This document shows positions 11,697-21,880 of a stretch of 64,000 nt of DNA, piece by piece. The DNA lies in assembly GCA_005784505.1 (NCBI GenBank), contig VCAZ01000005.1, positions 129,001-193,000 of the forward strand. Direction: 5' to 3'. Positions within the stretch are counted from its first letter, which is position 1; each line of letters begins with the position of its first letter. The translations under genes were made by a program, and so were the position numbers. The stretch comes from Bagarius yarrelli (Eukaryota; Chordata; Actinopteri; Siluriformes; Sisoridae). Under the pieces are notes generated by a model, which saw nothing but the letters and a program-made list of their open reading frames with translations, was not told the origin of the DNA and made no database searches.

Positions 11697-12467
11697 ACAC
11701 TATAGGGCAAAAAAATGTGACACCCCACAGTACACTTATATAAGTGTGTATTTCCCAAACTTTTTCCATAAAGACATGGGCCTTATCCAAAATACTTCCA
11801 TACTTCCATGCTTTCATATTTTAAAGTAGGTTAAACTGAGTATGCGAAAGTTATATGTCCAAATAACAATACGCAAAATTGGATTAGGAAAATATGTATA
11901 GGATGTACACTTTACCATCATATGAGGCTGCGGGAAAGATGACCCGTCATATGCAGAAGTGGCGGAAAGCTGCGAGTGCTGTAAGTTCTTGAATTCACGT
12001 TGAATGTTATCCAACTTTAAATTTACAATGCTGTGACCTTGTAGGTCACTTGTCAACTAAAAAATGGAGGATGTAGTACGTCCAAATTTCATTCATACTA
12101 TCTGTAACCATACTATATAGAACATATTTTTCAGATTCCATTTCAGATGAAGACATGGTGTGTTCTAATTGGTGTGGAAGGACTATCATGTCCTGCACAG
12201 AGCCCAGACTCCCACTGAAAACACTTGGGATAAACTGGAACTCAGTCTTCTTTGATCAACATTACTGTCTGATCTGATCTCACTAATACAATTTGAGTGG
12301 AATAAAGCAAATCTCCACCGTCACATGACACAATCTAGTGGAAAGTCTTTCCAGAAGTGTGGATGTTATTAAACGGGTAGAAGTGAGACTTAATCTAGAA
12401 TTGGATTTAGAAAAACCCCGCACACACATGGATGTGATAATCAGGTGTGTGTATATAGCATAGTGTA
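11697..12467 (+). pseudogene. Decayed non-autonomous Tc1-like element, split by a MITE
   Basis: The left end ACACTATAGGGCAAAAAAATG matches the inverted right end ATAATCAGGTGTGTG...AGCATAGTGTA. Between them the transposase 3' half is recognisable: CCATAAAGACATGG, then after the insertion GTGTGGAAGGACTA, CCTGCACAGAGCCCAGACTC and GGAAAGTCTTTCCAGAAGTG. These correspond to the Tc1 KTW, PAQSPD and ESLPRR regions. The 5' half of the gene is deleted and several stops remain. A MITE occupies 11780-12150. Confidence 0.75.
11780..12150 (-). mobile_element. hAT-type MITE inserted in the Tc1-like relic
   Basis: It is flanked by the direct repeat AGACATGG (11772-11779 and 12151-12158), the 8-bp duplication typical of hAT insertion. 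The left end GCCTTATCCAAAAT resembles the GGCTCCGTCCAAAATC end of the second copy at 38187-38660, which lies in the opposite orientation. Shared internal blocks include TATGTCCAAAT, GAGGCTGCGG, CGTCATATGCAG and AACTTTAAATTT. No transposase is encoded. Confidence 0.8.
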
Positions 12468-12645
12468 TTGTATTTATTGACAAATTTATACAGTAAAGAG
12501 AAATTTACTATTTACTATTACTCATTTTGGGATAGTAACAGGAGAGTTGGTAACCTGGGCATCTTTTCTTTGATTCTTATTCTGATAACAGTTACGCTAT
12601 GTTCCTTGTTTGTAAAATCTTTATAAGAAAAATATATGCAAAGAT
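12468..12645. other. No gene seen
   Basis: Short unique spacer between two transposon relics. Confidence 0.5.
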
Positions 12646-12905
12646 ACTTCTTCTTTTCGACTTTTCGACTGTTTACTTTTAAGGGTCGCCACAGCGAATC
12701 ATCTGTCTCCACCTAACCCTATGCTCTACATCCTCTTCACTCACACCCACTAACTTCATGTCCTCGTTTATCGCATCCACATACCTCCTCTTTGGTCTTC
12801 CTCTTTACCTTCTGCCTGGTAGCTTCATTTCTAACATCCTCCTACCAATATATTCACTATCCCTCCTCTGTACATGTCCAAACCACCTTAATCTGACTTG
12901 ATATG
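12646..12905 (-). pseudogene. 3' end of an RTE-type LINE reverse transcriptase relic
   Basis: Translated on the minus strand it reads RWFGHVQRRDSEYIGRRML, then a stop, then RGRPKRRYVDAINEDM and VEHRVRWRQMIRCGDP. This is the C-terminal tail of the fish RTE/BovB-like endonuclease-reverse transcriptase family (from memory). At least one in-frame stop and loss of all upstream domains make it a dead fragment. Confidence 0.8.
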
Positions 12906-13406
12906 TACAAAAAATATGCGCAAAGAATGTGTGCAAATATAGTTTTGTGATTGTGACCTTTAAAGTAACTTTCAGCATTCAGTTTATCAGAAGATGATGT
13001 GATTTTAATTAATTTTTATTTGCTATTATTCACCAAAGCAGGAAGGCTGCAATGTAATTCTGCACCAATAACATTTCAGAAGTTTTCGAAAATGTATTGA
13101 GTCGTCTCTAAGTAGAAACTATATATTCGGATAATGTATTATTCTGTCTGCTAGACAGTTTCGTACAATTGCATTGGCGCTCTTGAACCGTATCGACTCT
13201 CTTCCTGTTTTTTTTTTTCTTGCCGGCTTCTGTAAATAGCACAAACCCACTTTATCATCACAAATCTATTGCTTTTGGTTTCATAAATGCTATAAATAAG
13301 AGGTCGGATGAAAGTGAGTATTTTTAAGACTCCCAGAAGTGTAAATGCATCCGTTAAAAAATCTCATGTAGCATGTCATAATGAAAGAGACTTATCCATC
13401 TATATT
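12906..13406. other. No gene seen
   Basis: Unique sequence with a T10 run near 13212. Confidence 0.5.
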
Positions 13407-13515
13407 CATTTACATTTCTAGTATTTTGCAGACGCCCTCATCCAGAGTGACTTACATTTACTTATTTTATAGCAGTTGAGTGTTAAGGGCAGTGGTGGGC
13501 GGTCAGGGTTAGCAC
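13407..13515 (-). repeat. tRNA-SINE 3' fragment, minus strand
   Basis: TTTACATTTCTAGTATTTTG, GCAGACGCCCTCATCC and AGTTGAGTGTTAAGGGCAG match the family tail. The head is lost at the junction with the dispersed repeat beginning at about 13505. Confidence 0.75.
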
Positions 13516-13782
13516 ACTATCAGAGACACTGACCTACATTTACAACCTGAATTCTAGTATTTGTTCCATTAAATTGTATTAATTTATTTCAAACAGTTTA
13601 TTCTTTTTGTTTTGTAGCATTTCTTTTGCTGCACTGCTTCCAGTACGTGTATGTGGATATTAGATTATTTGTCCAATCAGATTTCAGTTTCTACGTGCTG
13701 CCATGTTAATCTTATCTGCCCAAAGCCTTCAGAATCAGTAGTGCCGCCCATGTAACTTTAACTACATTAGCGGTGGGACTGG
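13505..13782. repeat. Unnamed dispersed repeat, copy 1
   Basis: This block matches 19979-20266 in the same orientation. Shared blocks are CATTTACAACCT, TTCCATTAAATTGTATTAAT, TTTCTTTTGCTGCACTGCTT, GTCCAATCAGATTTCA, GTGCTGCCATGTTAATCT and GCCTTCAGAATCAGTAGTG. Both copies begin after an AGGGT.AG...CACTATCAGA motif. No open frame is shared. It ends where a SINE begins. Confidence 0.8.
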
Positions 13783-13783
13783 G

Positions 13784-13830
13784 GATGTTGGTAGCTCAAT
13801 GGTTAAGGAATTGGACTGCTAACCAGAAGA
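13784..13830 (+). repeat. tRNA-SINE head
   Basis: GGTAGCTCAATGGTTAAGG is the tRNA-like A-box region, followed by TTGGACTGCTAACCAGAAGA. It is cut off before the B box and faces the minus-strand copy at 13927. Confidence 0.75.
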
Positions 13831-13926
13831 CTTTGTTTTTAGCTGTTTAGCTGCCTAGCTTTGTTTGCATATCAGCGTTTTAACGATTTTTAGATCTTTT
13901 AATAAAACTGTTTATCTGCAATTGCA

Positions 13927-14103
13927 TTACATTTACAGCATTTAGCAGACGCCCTTATCCAGAGCGACCCACATTTATCTCCTCTATACTGAGCAAGTTA
14001 AGGGCCCTGCTCAGGGGCCCAAGGGTGGCAACTTGGTGGTGCTGGGAATTGAACCACAGATTTTCCAATTAGCAGTCCTTAACCAGTAAGCTACCACTTT
14101 CCC
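13927..14103 (-). repeat. Near full-length tRNA-SINE, minus strand
   Basis: It runs from TTTACAGCATTTAGCAGACG through TCAGGGGCCCAAGGGTGG and GGGAATTGAACC to TTAACCAGTAAGCTACCAC. It lies about 96 bp from a plus-strand head, giving an inverted SINE arrangement. Confidence 0.9.
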
Positions 14104-15156
14104 ACTTGCATCATATCTCTTCTGGCCCTATAAAAAAGCAAAATTTTTACTGTGACAATAAAAATTGAAATTGTATGGGTTAGCGACAGAATAATTAGCC
14201 AATCAAATGTTGACATTCAGTGGCAGCCCGCCCTCTGGGTCTAAGTGTGCACAGAGATATGAAAGTAAAACTCGATGAATTATGACCGCAGTTACTGGCA
14301 CCACTACACAAGATCTTGTTGTCGATCTACTGAAAACACATTTTCCAGGCACACTTTTGCAGGCCAAGAAAAATTATTTAAAAAATCCCAAACTGAATTC
14401 CAGGCCAGACAAGTGGCTAAGAGCTACCACCAAGCGCAACATGCTATTTTGTTGTTTGTTTAGTTTTATATACAATTAAAGGGAAATAGAATGATTCTGG
14501 CTTTGACAGTCCTAACAGCTTCACTAGGAGCACCATTTTTGGTCGCTGACAAAGCCACCATCAGCTGTGCTCTCTATTAAAACCAGAGAATTTCAGCAAT
14601 GGATTTTCACCCTTTCTACAAAATGTATTTACAAAGAAAACAAACCAACCCCCCCCCCCACACACACACACAAAAGATAATATGCTCCTTCATTTTTCTG
14701 CTGAGGTTTCAGTGTAACAGAAAAGGTGAGGAATTTAATTGGTTGGTTCTTGTTGCTTGACCTGCTGTGCACTTGCGACATTCTAAAAAAGATGAGATGT
14801 TTATATTTTACTGTGGCACAGACGAGTCTGGGTAAAAACAAGCGTGTCACACCGCAGGCACGTAGCCACGGCGTCTATCTCCATTTGTGGGTTCTTGCCT
14901 CGTGTCTACATTTAAAATGATGACATCGAGCGTGCAAACGATGCGATATGTAAACAGCCCTGAAACATTAAGCTCAAAGCGTCATATAATATCACTCGTG
15001 CATAATAAACGCATTATTAGCATAAGGCTGCTTTAGCTGTAATAGATGTGTAAGATGTGTGTATCTAGTTTACAGCTGATTATGAAGGTTCTGACGTTTC
15101 ATCATTTCATAATTGTTATTGTAATAATATATTTTTTTTCTACCAATATTATTTTT

Positions 15157-15160
<4 letters not shown>
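14104..15160. other. No gene seen; possible retroposon tail and CG-containing unique DNA
   Basis: At 14146 GTGACAATAAAAATTGAAATTG looks like a retroposon 3' end in part. A C-tract and CA repeat lie at 14649-14672. The segment 14820-15050 is less AT-rich, with several CpG, and could be conserved non-coding DNA. No exon is evident. Confidence 0.4.
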
Positions 15161-15209
<49 letters not shown>

Positions 15210-15286
15210 CAGGAAAGAGAGAGAGAGAGAGAGAGAGAGAGGAGAAAGGAAGCGGCAGAGAGAGAAGAGAGAGAGAGAAGAGAAAG

Positions 15287-15332
<46 letters not shown>

Positions 15333-15606
15333 GGGAGCAGAGAGAGAGAGAGAGAGAGAAAGAGACAGAGAGAGAGACAGGAAGAGAAAGAGAGAGAGGC
15401 AGAAAGAGAAAGAGAGAGAGAAAAAGGAGGCAGGGAGAGAGAGAGAGGAAAGAGAGAGAGAGAGAGACGATGGAGAGAGACATGGAGAGAGAAAGAAAAG
15501 AAAAGACAGAGAGAGAGAGACAGAAAGAGAAAGAGAGAGAGAAAAAGGCAGAGAGAGAGAGAAAGAGAGAGGCAGAGAGAGGCAAGAGAGAGGCAGAAAG
15601 AAAAAG
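15161..15606. repeat. Long imperfect GA-rich (homopurine) tract
   Basis: About 445 bp consist almost wholly of purines on the plus strand, chiefly (GA)n with interruptions by GGCAGA, GACAG and AAAG. The long frames through it encode Glu-Arg or Leu-Ser repeats and are artefacts of the repeat. Confidence 0.95.
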
Positions 15607-16130
15607 AGTAAAATATTTTTTGTACTGATATCAACTCAATTTTGGCAAAAATGATTTTTAATTAAAATGTAATAAAAATTTTTAGATTTTTTAGAATTTA
15701 GCGCCTGCAACATCTCGGGTGTTTTTTTCCAGTCTGCCTCATAAATGTGGATAAAATTAAATTAACACGTCATGTAGTGATGTGATGTTTGTGAGTTTTA
15801 AGGCAGTTAACTTATATTGCTGCGAGATGAAAGCTCACCAAACTCCCGGCGGGCCGTTTAACATCCATATACTGTCGCAACATTTTTCTCCTAGTCTCGG
15901 CCAAGTACGTGAATTCTGCCGCAGCGCTGCAAACAAAATTTGTAAAGAAGTCTTATAGAATATTTTGCTGGTGCTAAAATTGGTGTGGGGAGAATTGTGC
16001 TATTTGCATGTCTTGGATGCACAACAGACTCGCACCCTGGCTGTGTTCCTCCTGCTGGAAATATGTACTCAACAAATCAGTGAGGTATAAAAAACTGAAC
16101 AGTGACTGCAGCACAAAGGAGCATTGTGTT
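15607..16130. other. Repeat-poor unique sequence with an octamer motif
   Basis: There is no gene. ATTTGCAT, the octamer bound by POU proteins, occurs near 16003 in a stretch of balanced base composition. The motif is common by chance, so this is only a pointer. Confidence 0.3.
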
Positions 16131-16135
16131 AGTGT

Positions 16136-16169
<34 letters not shown>
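16131..16169. repeat. (TG)n microsatellite
   Basis: About 19 TG units with one A interruption. Confidence 0.95.
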
Positions 16170-16173
<4 letters not shown>

Positions 16174-16560
16174 ATCTGTAGCCAAGCATCTCCAGCAGGC
16201 AATCCTGTTCATTAGCAAGGCAGCGTGAGGATCTTGTCCTAACCAAGCCCAGTTTCAGTCTCAGCTCCCCGTCTTGCTCCGCCTGTCATTTAGCCAGCCG
16301 TGTGTGACACTTTTTTAAGGTTCTAGTACGATTCATTAGCATGGGAGCTGTGCAGAATGAAATAAATATCCCTTTCTGCCTCATCAGTATGATTCTGACT
16401 GAGGAAGGGGTTACGTAAGTCGGCTAAATTTATCAGCACTCGTTTTATGCTAAGCCAGGGCTTGCAGACGAAGTCTATGTCTCTCCAAACTGGAGGATTG
16501 CCTTTTGTTTCCCTGCAAACAGATTCGTGCTGTCGGTGGGGGAAGACGAAGAAACACAAA
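16170..16560. other. Repeat-poor unique sequence, possible conserved non-coding DNA
   Basis: Balanced composition between two microsatellites. A minus-strand 78-codon frame (16323-16559) has no known motif and no splice context that I can support. Confidence 0.3.
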
Positions 16561-16704
16561 CGATATAAAAAGATCTGACTATTTTTAGTAAGAGCTTTTT
16601 TATTTCTTTTTTAGGGAGTTGAACAGTGAGCGGGTCTCTGGTTCATGCTTGTATAGTCAATGAAAACACGTTTCAATCATTTGACAGGGATTACTAAGAA
16701 CAGA

Positions 16705-16744
<40 letters not shown>
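16705..16744. repeat. (CA)n microsatellite
   Basis: About 19 CA units. Confidence 0.95.
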
Positions 16745-16747
<3 letters not shown>

Positions 16748-16888
16748 GGAAATAAAAAAAGGGATAAAGAAAATGTAAGACAGTCATGTAAATCAGTGAA
16801 AATAGGAAATGAAAGCAAGGAATAAAGATTTGTTTATAATGTATTAATGTGCCATATAAAAAAACTTTTAAAAATCCATATATTAAAG

Positions 16889-16889
<1 letters not shown>

Positions 16890-16932
<43 letters not shown>

Positions 16933-16938
16933 TGTGTT
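16890..16938. repeat. (GT)n microsatellite
   Basis: About 21 GT units, then one GGTGTG interruption. Confidence 0.95.
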
Positions 16939-17023
16939 CGTTCATTAGTCAAATAAATCAGTATTGCAGCAGTATGGGGCTAAAAGAGACCAACTCTCCT
17001 AGAAGAAAAATGATAGATTCCCA

Positions 17024-17024
17024 C

Positions 17025-17106
<82 letters not shown>

Positions 17107-17113
17107 ATCTCTC
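17024..17113. repeat. (CT)n microsatellite
   Basis: About 80 bp of CT repeat with minor interruptions. It faces a GA tract 54 bp downstream. Confidence 0.95.
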
Positions 17114-17166
17114 CCTGTTGGCTGAATGATGTGATGCATGGCTGCAAGGTGCTCAGCCACATAGTG

Positions 17167-17167
<1 letters not shown>

Positions 17168-17202
<35 letters not shown>

Positions 17203-17233
17203 CAGAAATATAGAGAGGAAGAGACAGAGAGAC

Positions 17234-17286
<53 letters not shown>

Positions 17287-17384
17287 GAGAGAGCGAGAGA
17301 GAGAGAGCGAGAGACAGAGAGAGAGAAAGAGAGAGACAAAAAGAGAGAGAGGAGAGAGAGAAAGAGAGAGACAGAGATAAAGAG
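17168..17384. repeat. (GA)n-rich tract
   Basis: About 215 bp of GA repeat with GACA, GCGA and AAAG variants. It is complementary in orientation to the CT tract at 17024-17113. Overlapping frames of 82-162 codons here are repeat artefacts. Confidence 0.95.
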
Positions 17385-17464
17385 ATGGGTTGAGCTGACA
17401 TCTTCAGAGGAAGATGGCACAGTGTAACATAGTGTTGGGCAGTTTAAGGTTCCACAGATATAAA

Positions 17465-17519
<55 letters not shown>

Positions 17520-17522
17520 ACG
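17465..17522. repeat. Compound (CT)n(CA)n microsatellite
   Basis: Seven CT units are followed by about 20 CA units. Confidence 0.95.
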
Positions 17523-18257
17523 TCCCTTAGAATTGAAACCAGCAAACACCCGATTATAGCCTGTTTCTCTAAATTAGACAAGATCTCAAATCTTCAAATA
17601 ACAGAAGTTCAAAAAAGGGGAAAGATTATTTACACATGCTCATAAATTTATATTAATTCCACACATTCACGCATCATGTTTAAAAAAACATCCAACAGCA
17701 GCTACATTAATAGCCATGAGCTTGCAGTGCCTCGGTTTTAACTGTGGTCTGCCGCATTTGTGTACACCGGCCAACTTTTACCCAGACCAGGGATCCAGAC
17801 TGCAACAATGCAGTGAAGACATCTTACTAATATTTCTTACAATTATCACCTGCTCACTGTCACACATACAGTAGGTCACATGTTTACTCGATCTGCCACA
17901 TTTACTATAAAGCAATATCGCCTGTGTGTGTCGACTGGCTGCGAATGTAGTTCATATGGAACTTCCTGTTATAGGAAAAAACACTAAAATGGAATGATAA
18001 TAATTTAATCATCATTAAAGTCTCTGTTTGGGTGATTGTTCGGGCTAAAATATACAAATAAACTATTCATTACATTTAATTGTGTAGATTATCAAAACAA
18101 AACAAACCCCTTTTAAGAGTAGGTTTACCTGGACTTACTTTTACTCTTACTCAAGTACGTTTTTAATCACTGATAATGTAGCAGATAATTTGCTACTTTC
18201 GATAGCGTTTTTTTCGGTAATATTAAATGTTAACGATGAAAATGTCGTTTTGATAAT
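17523..18257. other. No gene seen; fragment of the AAGTAC repeat family possible
   Basis: ACTTTTACTCTTACTCAAGTACG near 18139 (given here beyond its core only for location) resembles the inside of the GTAAC/AAGTAC family. The rest is unique. Confidence 0.35.
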
Positions 18258-18305
18258 TAGTTTCCATCATGTTGTGTATGTTAGTTTCCATCATGTTGTG
18301 TATGT
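18258..18305. repeat. Exact 24-bp tandem duplication
   Basis: The unit starting TAGTTTCCATCATG is present twice head-to-tail (18258-18281 and 18282-18305) without a mismatch. This implies a recent local duplication. Confidence 0.95.
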
Positions 18306-18540
18306 TGCCTTGATAATACAAAAAAATACAACATTGTACTTTTTTGGGTACAATTAAACACCAAGGTATATAGTACACCAAGCTGATTTGTCCAGTTTGT
18401 TATAAAGGTGTTATAAATGCTTTGCTCCTAATTTGGAAGTTTTCCAAAAAGTTGGCATTAATTAATTGATTGCAAAGAAGGAATTATGTAATGATATATA
18501 AAAATGCACATATTCAGGGTCTCTCTAATGAGAATGTCTC

Positions 18541-18922
18541 TTTGCTTGATTTAGGAATTAAACGCTAGATCTGTAACGAAACTACACTGACGCAAGTTAT
18601 ATTTTGAACCCAAAGGTGCAGTCTTTGTTTATAATACAAACACTAGTACATAAACACTGTAGCAAATCTACAACATGAACTTGACTTGACTTGATACCAA
18701 CTTAGCTTAGCTTAGCTTAGCTTAGCTAGAACATTAGCACAAATCTAAACAAAACAACAAACATAAACTAGACTAAAATACACTCAACTTCAACGGTACA
18801 GGGACAAACCCGAAATCCCTGACAAAGACAAAGGGAAACACAAGGGCTATAAATACACAAGACTAACCAATGAAAACAAGACACATATACAAGGAAATTA
18901 ACGTGATAGGAATGGAGCAGAT
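18541..18922. repeat. Possible retroposon or LTR-type fragment, unresolved
   Basis: ACTTGACTTGACTTGATACC, ATCCCTGACAAAGACAAAGG and GGGCTATAAATACACAAG resemble a fish interspersed repeat I cannot name. A pentameric CTTAG repeat is inside at 18701-18727. No terminal repeats were found. Confidence 0.3.
18701..18727. repeat. (CTTAG)n microsatellite
   Basis: Five and a half perfect pentamers. Confidence 0.95.
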
Positions 18923-19040
18923 AATAAATAAATAAATAAATGCCTTTATTTCGTCACATATACTTTTTTACAGCACAGTGAAATTCTTTTTTCGCATATC
19001 CCATCTTAGTAAGTTGGGGTCAGAGGATCACATGATGTAA
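18923..19040 (-). repeat. 3' part of a second tRNA-SINE-like family
   Basis: AATAAATAAATAAATGCC leads into CGTCACATATAC, ACAGCACAGTGAAATTC, TTCGCATATCCCATCTTAG and TTGGGGTCAGAGGATCA. The order matches the longer copy at 59658-59872. Confidence 0.7.
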
Positions 19041-19592
19041 AACGAGACAGGAAATAAACAAAAACATGAACAGAAACTTAAAACATCAATGCAATATAAA
19101 CAATATGAAACAGGAAATATAACCTTACAATATCAGCATTTCTATAAAGCTGCTTTGTTACAATATCTGTAGCCAAAAGTACTAGATATTCTTACATCCC
19201 ATGGACAGTTTCATTATTATTCATGTCATTTTGCAGGCAAATTCTAACAGAAATAAAATATGAGAATGGATTGATGATGTTTGACATTTTGATGGTGAGT
19301 TTCTTTACTTATGCTGAATGTGAGTGTGTTTAACCTGCTGTTTAATCTTGGAATTAATCTGAAGACAGATTCTTTAATCATGAAAGCATACAACCCCTCA
19401 CACTGACAATCTAAGGTTTTTAGCTTAGTTGCCCTGGAGGTACTGCATATTCTGAAATATATCAAATATAAAACAACAGTAGTTGTCGGTATGTCGGTTA
19501 TTCATCAGTTCTTCATCCAGAAGGTGTGATAGTGTAAATAGGACCATCACATTTGTCAGCCATTGTCTTTGTATACCTAAATCATTACTTGA
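19041..19592. other. No gene seen
   Basis: Unique AT-rich DNA. A motif GCTGCTTTGTTACAATATC near 19149 may be a scrap of the family at 55286-55628. Confidence 0.4.
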
Positions 19593-19613
19593 TCACACAC
19601 ACACACACACACA
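19593..19613. repeat. (CA)n microsatellite
   Basis: About ten CA units. Confidence 0.9.
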
Positions 19614-19752
19614 CCTCCCACTGAGACAGTGACGAGAACACCAAGAGGTTAGGTATGTCACAGCTGAAAATATCAGACTAACTCCCACTGCTTAGGGTCA
19701 GTTATGGACATGTGTGACTGGCAGAGGCCTTTAAAAGAGAGAGTGAAAGAAA

Positions 19753-19756
<4 letters not shown>

Positions 19757-19790
<34 letters not shown>

Positions 19791-19799
19791 AAGAAAGAA

Positions 19800-19832
<33 letters not shown>

Positions 19833-19842
19833 AAGACAAAAA
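19757..19842. repeat. (GA)n-rich tract
   Basis: About 85 bp of GA repeat with AAGAAAG interruptions. The Leu-Ser minus-strand frame here is an artefact. Confidence 0.9.
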
Positions 19843-19946
19843 GTGGAAAGAAGGTTTTTTTCCTTATTGAATTGTAGAGATAAAAAACCTCACAGTTTGT
19901 GGAGACTCTTGGTTGATCAATGAAACTCTTTTTAATTAACAAAAAT

Positions 19947-19963
19947 TGTGTGTGTGTGTGTGT
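19947..19963. repeat. (GT)n microsatellite
   Basis: Eight GT units. Confidence 0.9.
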
Positions 19964-19978
19964 GGTTGGTGGTCCTTT

Positions 19979-20266
19979 AGGGTCAGCAAGGTCTTCTCTG
20001 CCTGACTAAACACTATCAGAAGCTAATATACATTTACAACCTTATATTTATTCCATTAAATTGTATTAATTCGTTCCCAACAGATTATTCTCTTCATTCC
20101 GTAGAGTTTCTTTTGCTGCACTGCTTTCAATGTGTATTTATTACAAGACTTTTTTGTCCAATCAGATTTCATCCTCAATGTGCTGCCATGTTAATCTAAT
20201 CTGCCCGAAGCCTTCAGAATCAGTAGTGCTGCCCATGGAACTTAAACTATATAGCAGTCGGACTGT
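19979..20266. repeat. Unnamed dispersed repeat, copy 2
   Basis: Partner of 13505-13782 in the same orientation, with GTCCAATCAGATTTCA, TGCTGCCATGTTAATCT and GCCTTCAGAATCAGTAGTG intact. The sequence beyond 20266 has no match in copy 1, where a SINE is inserted at that point. The downstream CTCTGATTGGTTGGTCAGAG may also belong to it. Confidence 0.8.
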
Positions 20267-21639
20267 TTTTTTAACCAATCAGATTTCAAATTCACCTTGG
20301 ATTCACCACAATAATGTCAGCATTTTTCTGTCCTCTGATTGGTTGGTCAGAGAAAAACTTTTACAGCCAAATTTAACTATTAAAACACGTCTCTAGCGAT
20401 CTGCACATGTTAATACACTCGGGTTAGAATATTTTATGCCCACAATGACTGACGAAAGAGGAAAAATAAACTTGTTCTTGGACATACTTAAAAATCCATT
20501 TTTTAAACCGGAATTATCCAGAAAACCTAAAGGTTAGCTTGTCTTAGCCTGGGAAACGGTTTGTTTGCGACGGAAGGTTGGGTAAGTCCCTACTAAAGGC
20601 CCAGGTATCTAATGCACAACCTGCCACTGTAAATGTAAGAGAGAAATAGAGAAAGAGAGCGAGAGAGGGAGAAAGAGAGACAGAAAGAGAAAGAGCGCAA
20701 CAGATGGCACATGGAAGAACCGAAAGGGCAAACCAGCGAATGGAAAGATTGACTGCTGTTGATTGACATAACCTGACTCTGTAATATATCACCCCTGCAA
20801 AGCATCATGGGAGATAACTGACTCCTTATACCGTCTTTTTAGTAATTTTTTTTTTCCCCTAATGCATGATTTTGTAGCTTTATTATATGTCAATGTTTCA
20901 TATAAACTCATTTAATTATGAAACTGGGCACAAATTTCTTGCACACAAATTCAGTTATTAGCATTATAACGGATTATTCAGAAAGAGTTAGGAATTATTG
21001 ATGTTCATTGGCACTGACAGGGAAATAAATGTCTGTAGTACTAGGAGTGAGAAAGAAAAGCCTAAATAATGTAATTAATGTACGAGAGTTAAATCTGGTT
21101 TAATGATGGTTGAATTATGTCTTTTAAATATTTTTTTAATATCTGTGCGAATACAGTATGTGTAAATAGCTGATGACTCGAAACTCGAAACTAAAAATGG
21201 GACTTTAATCAGAATTATTGTTAATGACGTGTCTCCAGTCTATCACGAAAGCAATCTGCACACCTGCTTAACACTCCTCATGCAAATCTCTGGTTTGGAG
21301 AGGAATCACTCTTCCGATTAAATGATCACGCCGTATTTATATTAGCTGGTAACGAGGTGTATTGTTGCCCTTGGTGCTCTTTGTTTTAACAGAACAAACC
21401 ACCCCGATATTTCAACTAAGTAGAGGAAAGGGATTCCCTCAAAGAGACTTAGCATCCGACCCCTCCTCTCTTTTTCTCCTCCTTTTCTCTTCTCTTCTCT
21501 CCAGACTATTCACACTGGCAGTTTCCATGACAACAAATAGAAATTTAACTGCACACCTCATGTGAGTGTTTCACTGCCAGAAATTTGAATCTCCATCCAT
21601 GTGGCCACTCCCAAAACAACTGTCTATCTTTACAACTCT
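20267..21639. other. No gene supported
   Basis: There is a short GA-rich run near 20636-20696. Around 21393-21560 an acceptor-like TTTGTTTTAACAG and a donor-like CATGTGAGTG bracket an open frame, but the frame is interrupted in style by an internal CT-rich run and I do not call an exon. Confidence 0.35.
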
Positions 21640-21685
21640 TTCTGTCTATCTGTCTGTCTGTTTGTCTGTCTGTTTGTCTGTCTGT
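21640..21685. repeat. (TGTC)n/(TGTT) microsatellite
   Basis: Imperfect TGTC tetramers. Confidence 0.9.
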
Positions 21686-21843
21686 AAATGTCTGTAATTA
21701 TGCTTTACATTAGTTTTATATGATTATTTTTGTATTACTTTATTTCTTCCTTCATTTATTACCAATTTCCTGTCTTTTATTCATCCTTTTATTCATTCGT
21801 TTAAATTCACAATTGTGATATTTAGTCTGTTGTTTTCATGATA

Positions 21844-21880
21844 TTTCTCTCTTTCTCTCCTCTCCTCCCTCCAGGTAGGT
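21844..21880 (+). promoter_or_regulatory. Acceptor-donor fusion resembling a recursive splice site
   Basis: An unbroken 29-base pyrimidine run (21844-21872) ends in CAG and is followed at once by GTAGGT, which fits a 5' splice site. This is the layout of a recursive splicing (ratchet) point, used to remove long vertebrate and fly introns stepwise on the sense strand. It would matter only if a plus-strand intron crosses this window, and no exon proves that. Confidence 0.3.

Noticed and set aside
15046..15654. 202-codon Glu/Arg-rich frame and complementary Leu/Ser frames
   Set aside because: Translation of a GA-rich simple repeat on both strands.
17025..17513. 162-codon minus-strand frame with Ser/Leu and Glu/Arg repeats
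   Set aside because: Entirely made of CT, GA and CA microsatellites.
21393..21560. Possible exon between TTTTAACAG and CATGTGAGT
   Set aside because: The donor is weak, the open frame stops at the donor, and the block contains an internal polypyrimidine run more like intron sequence.
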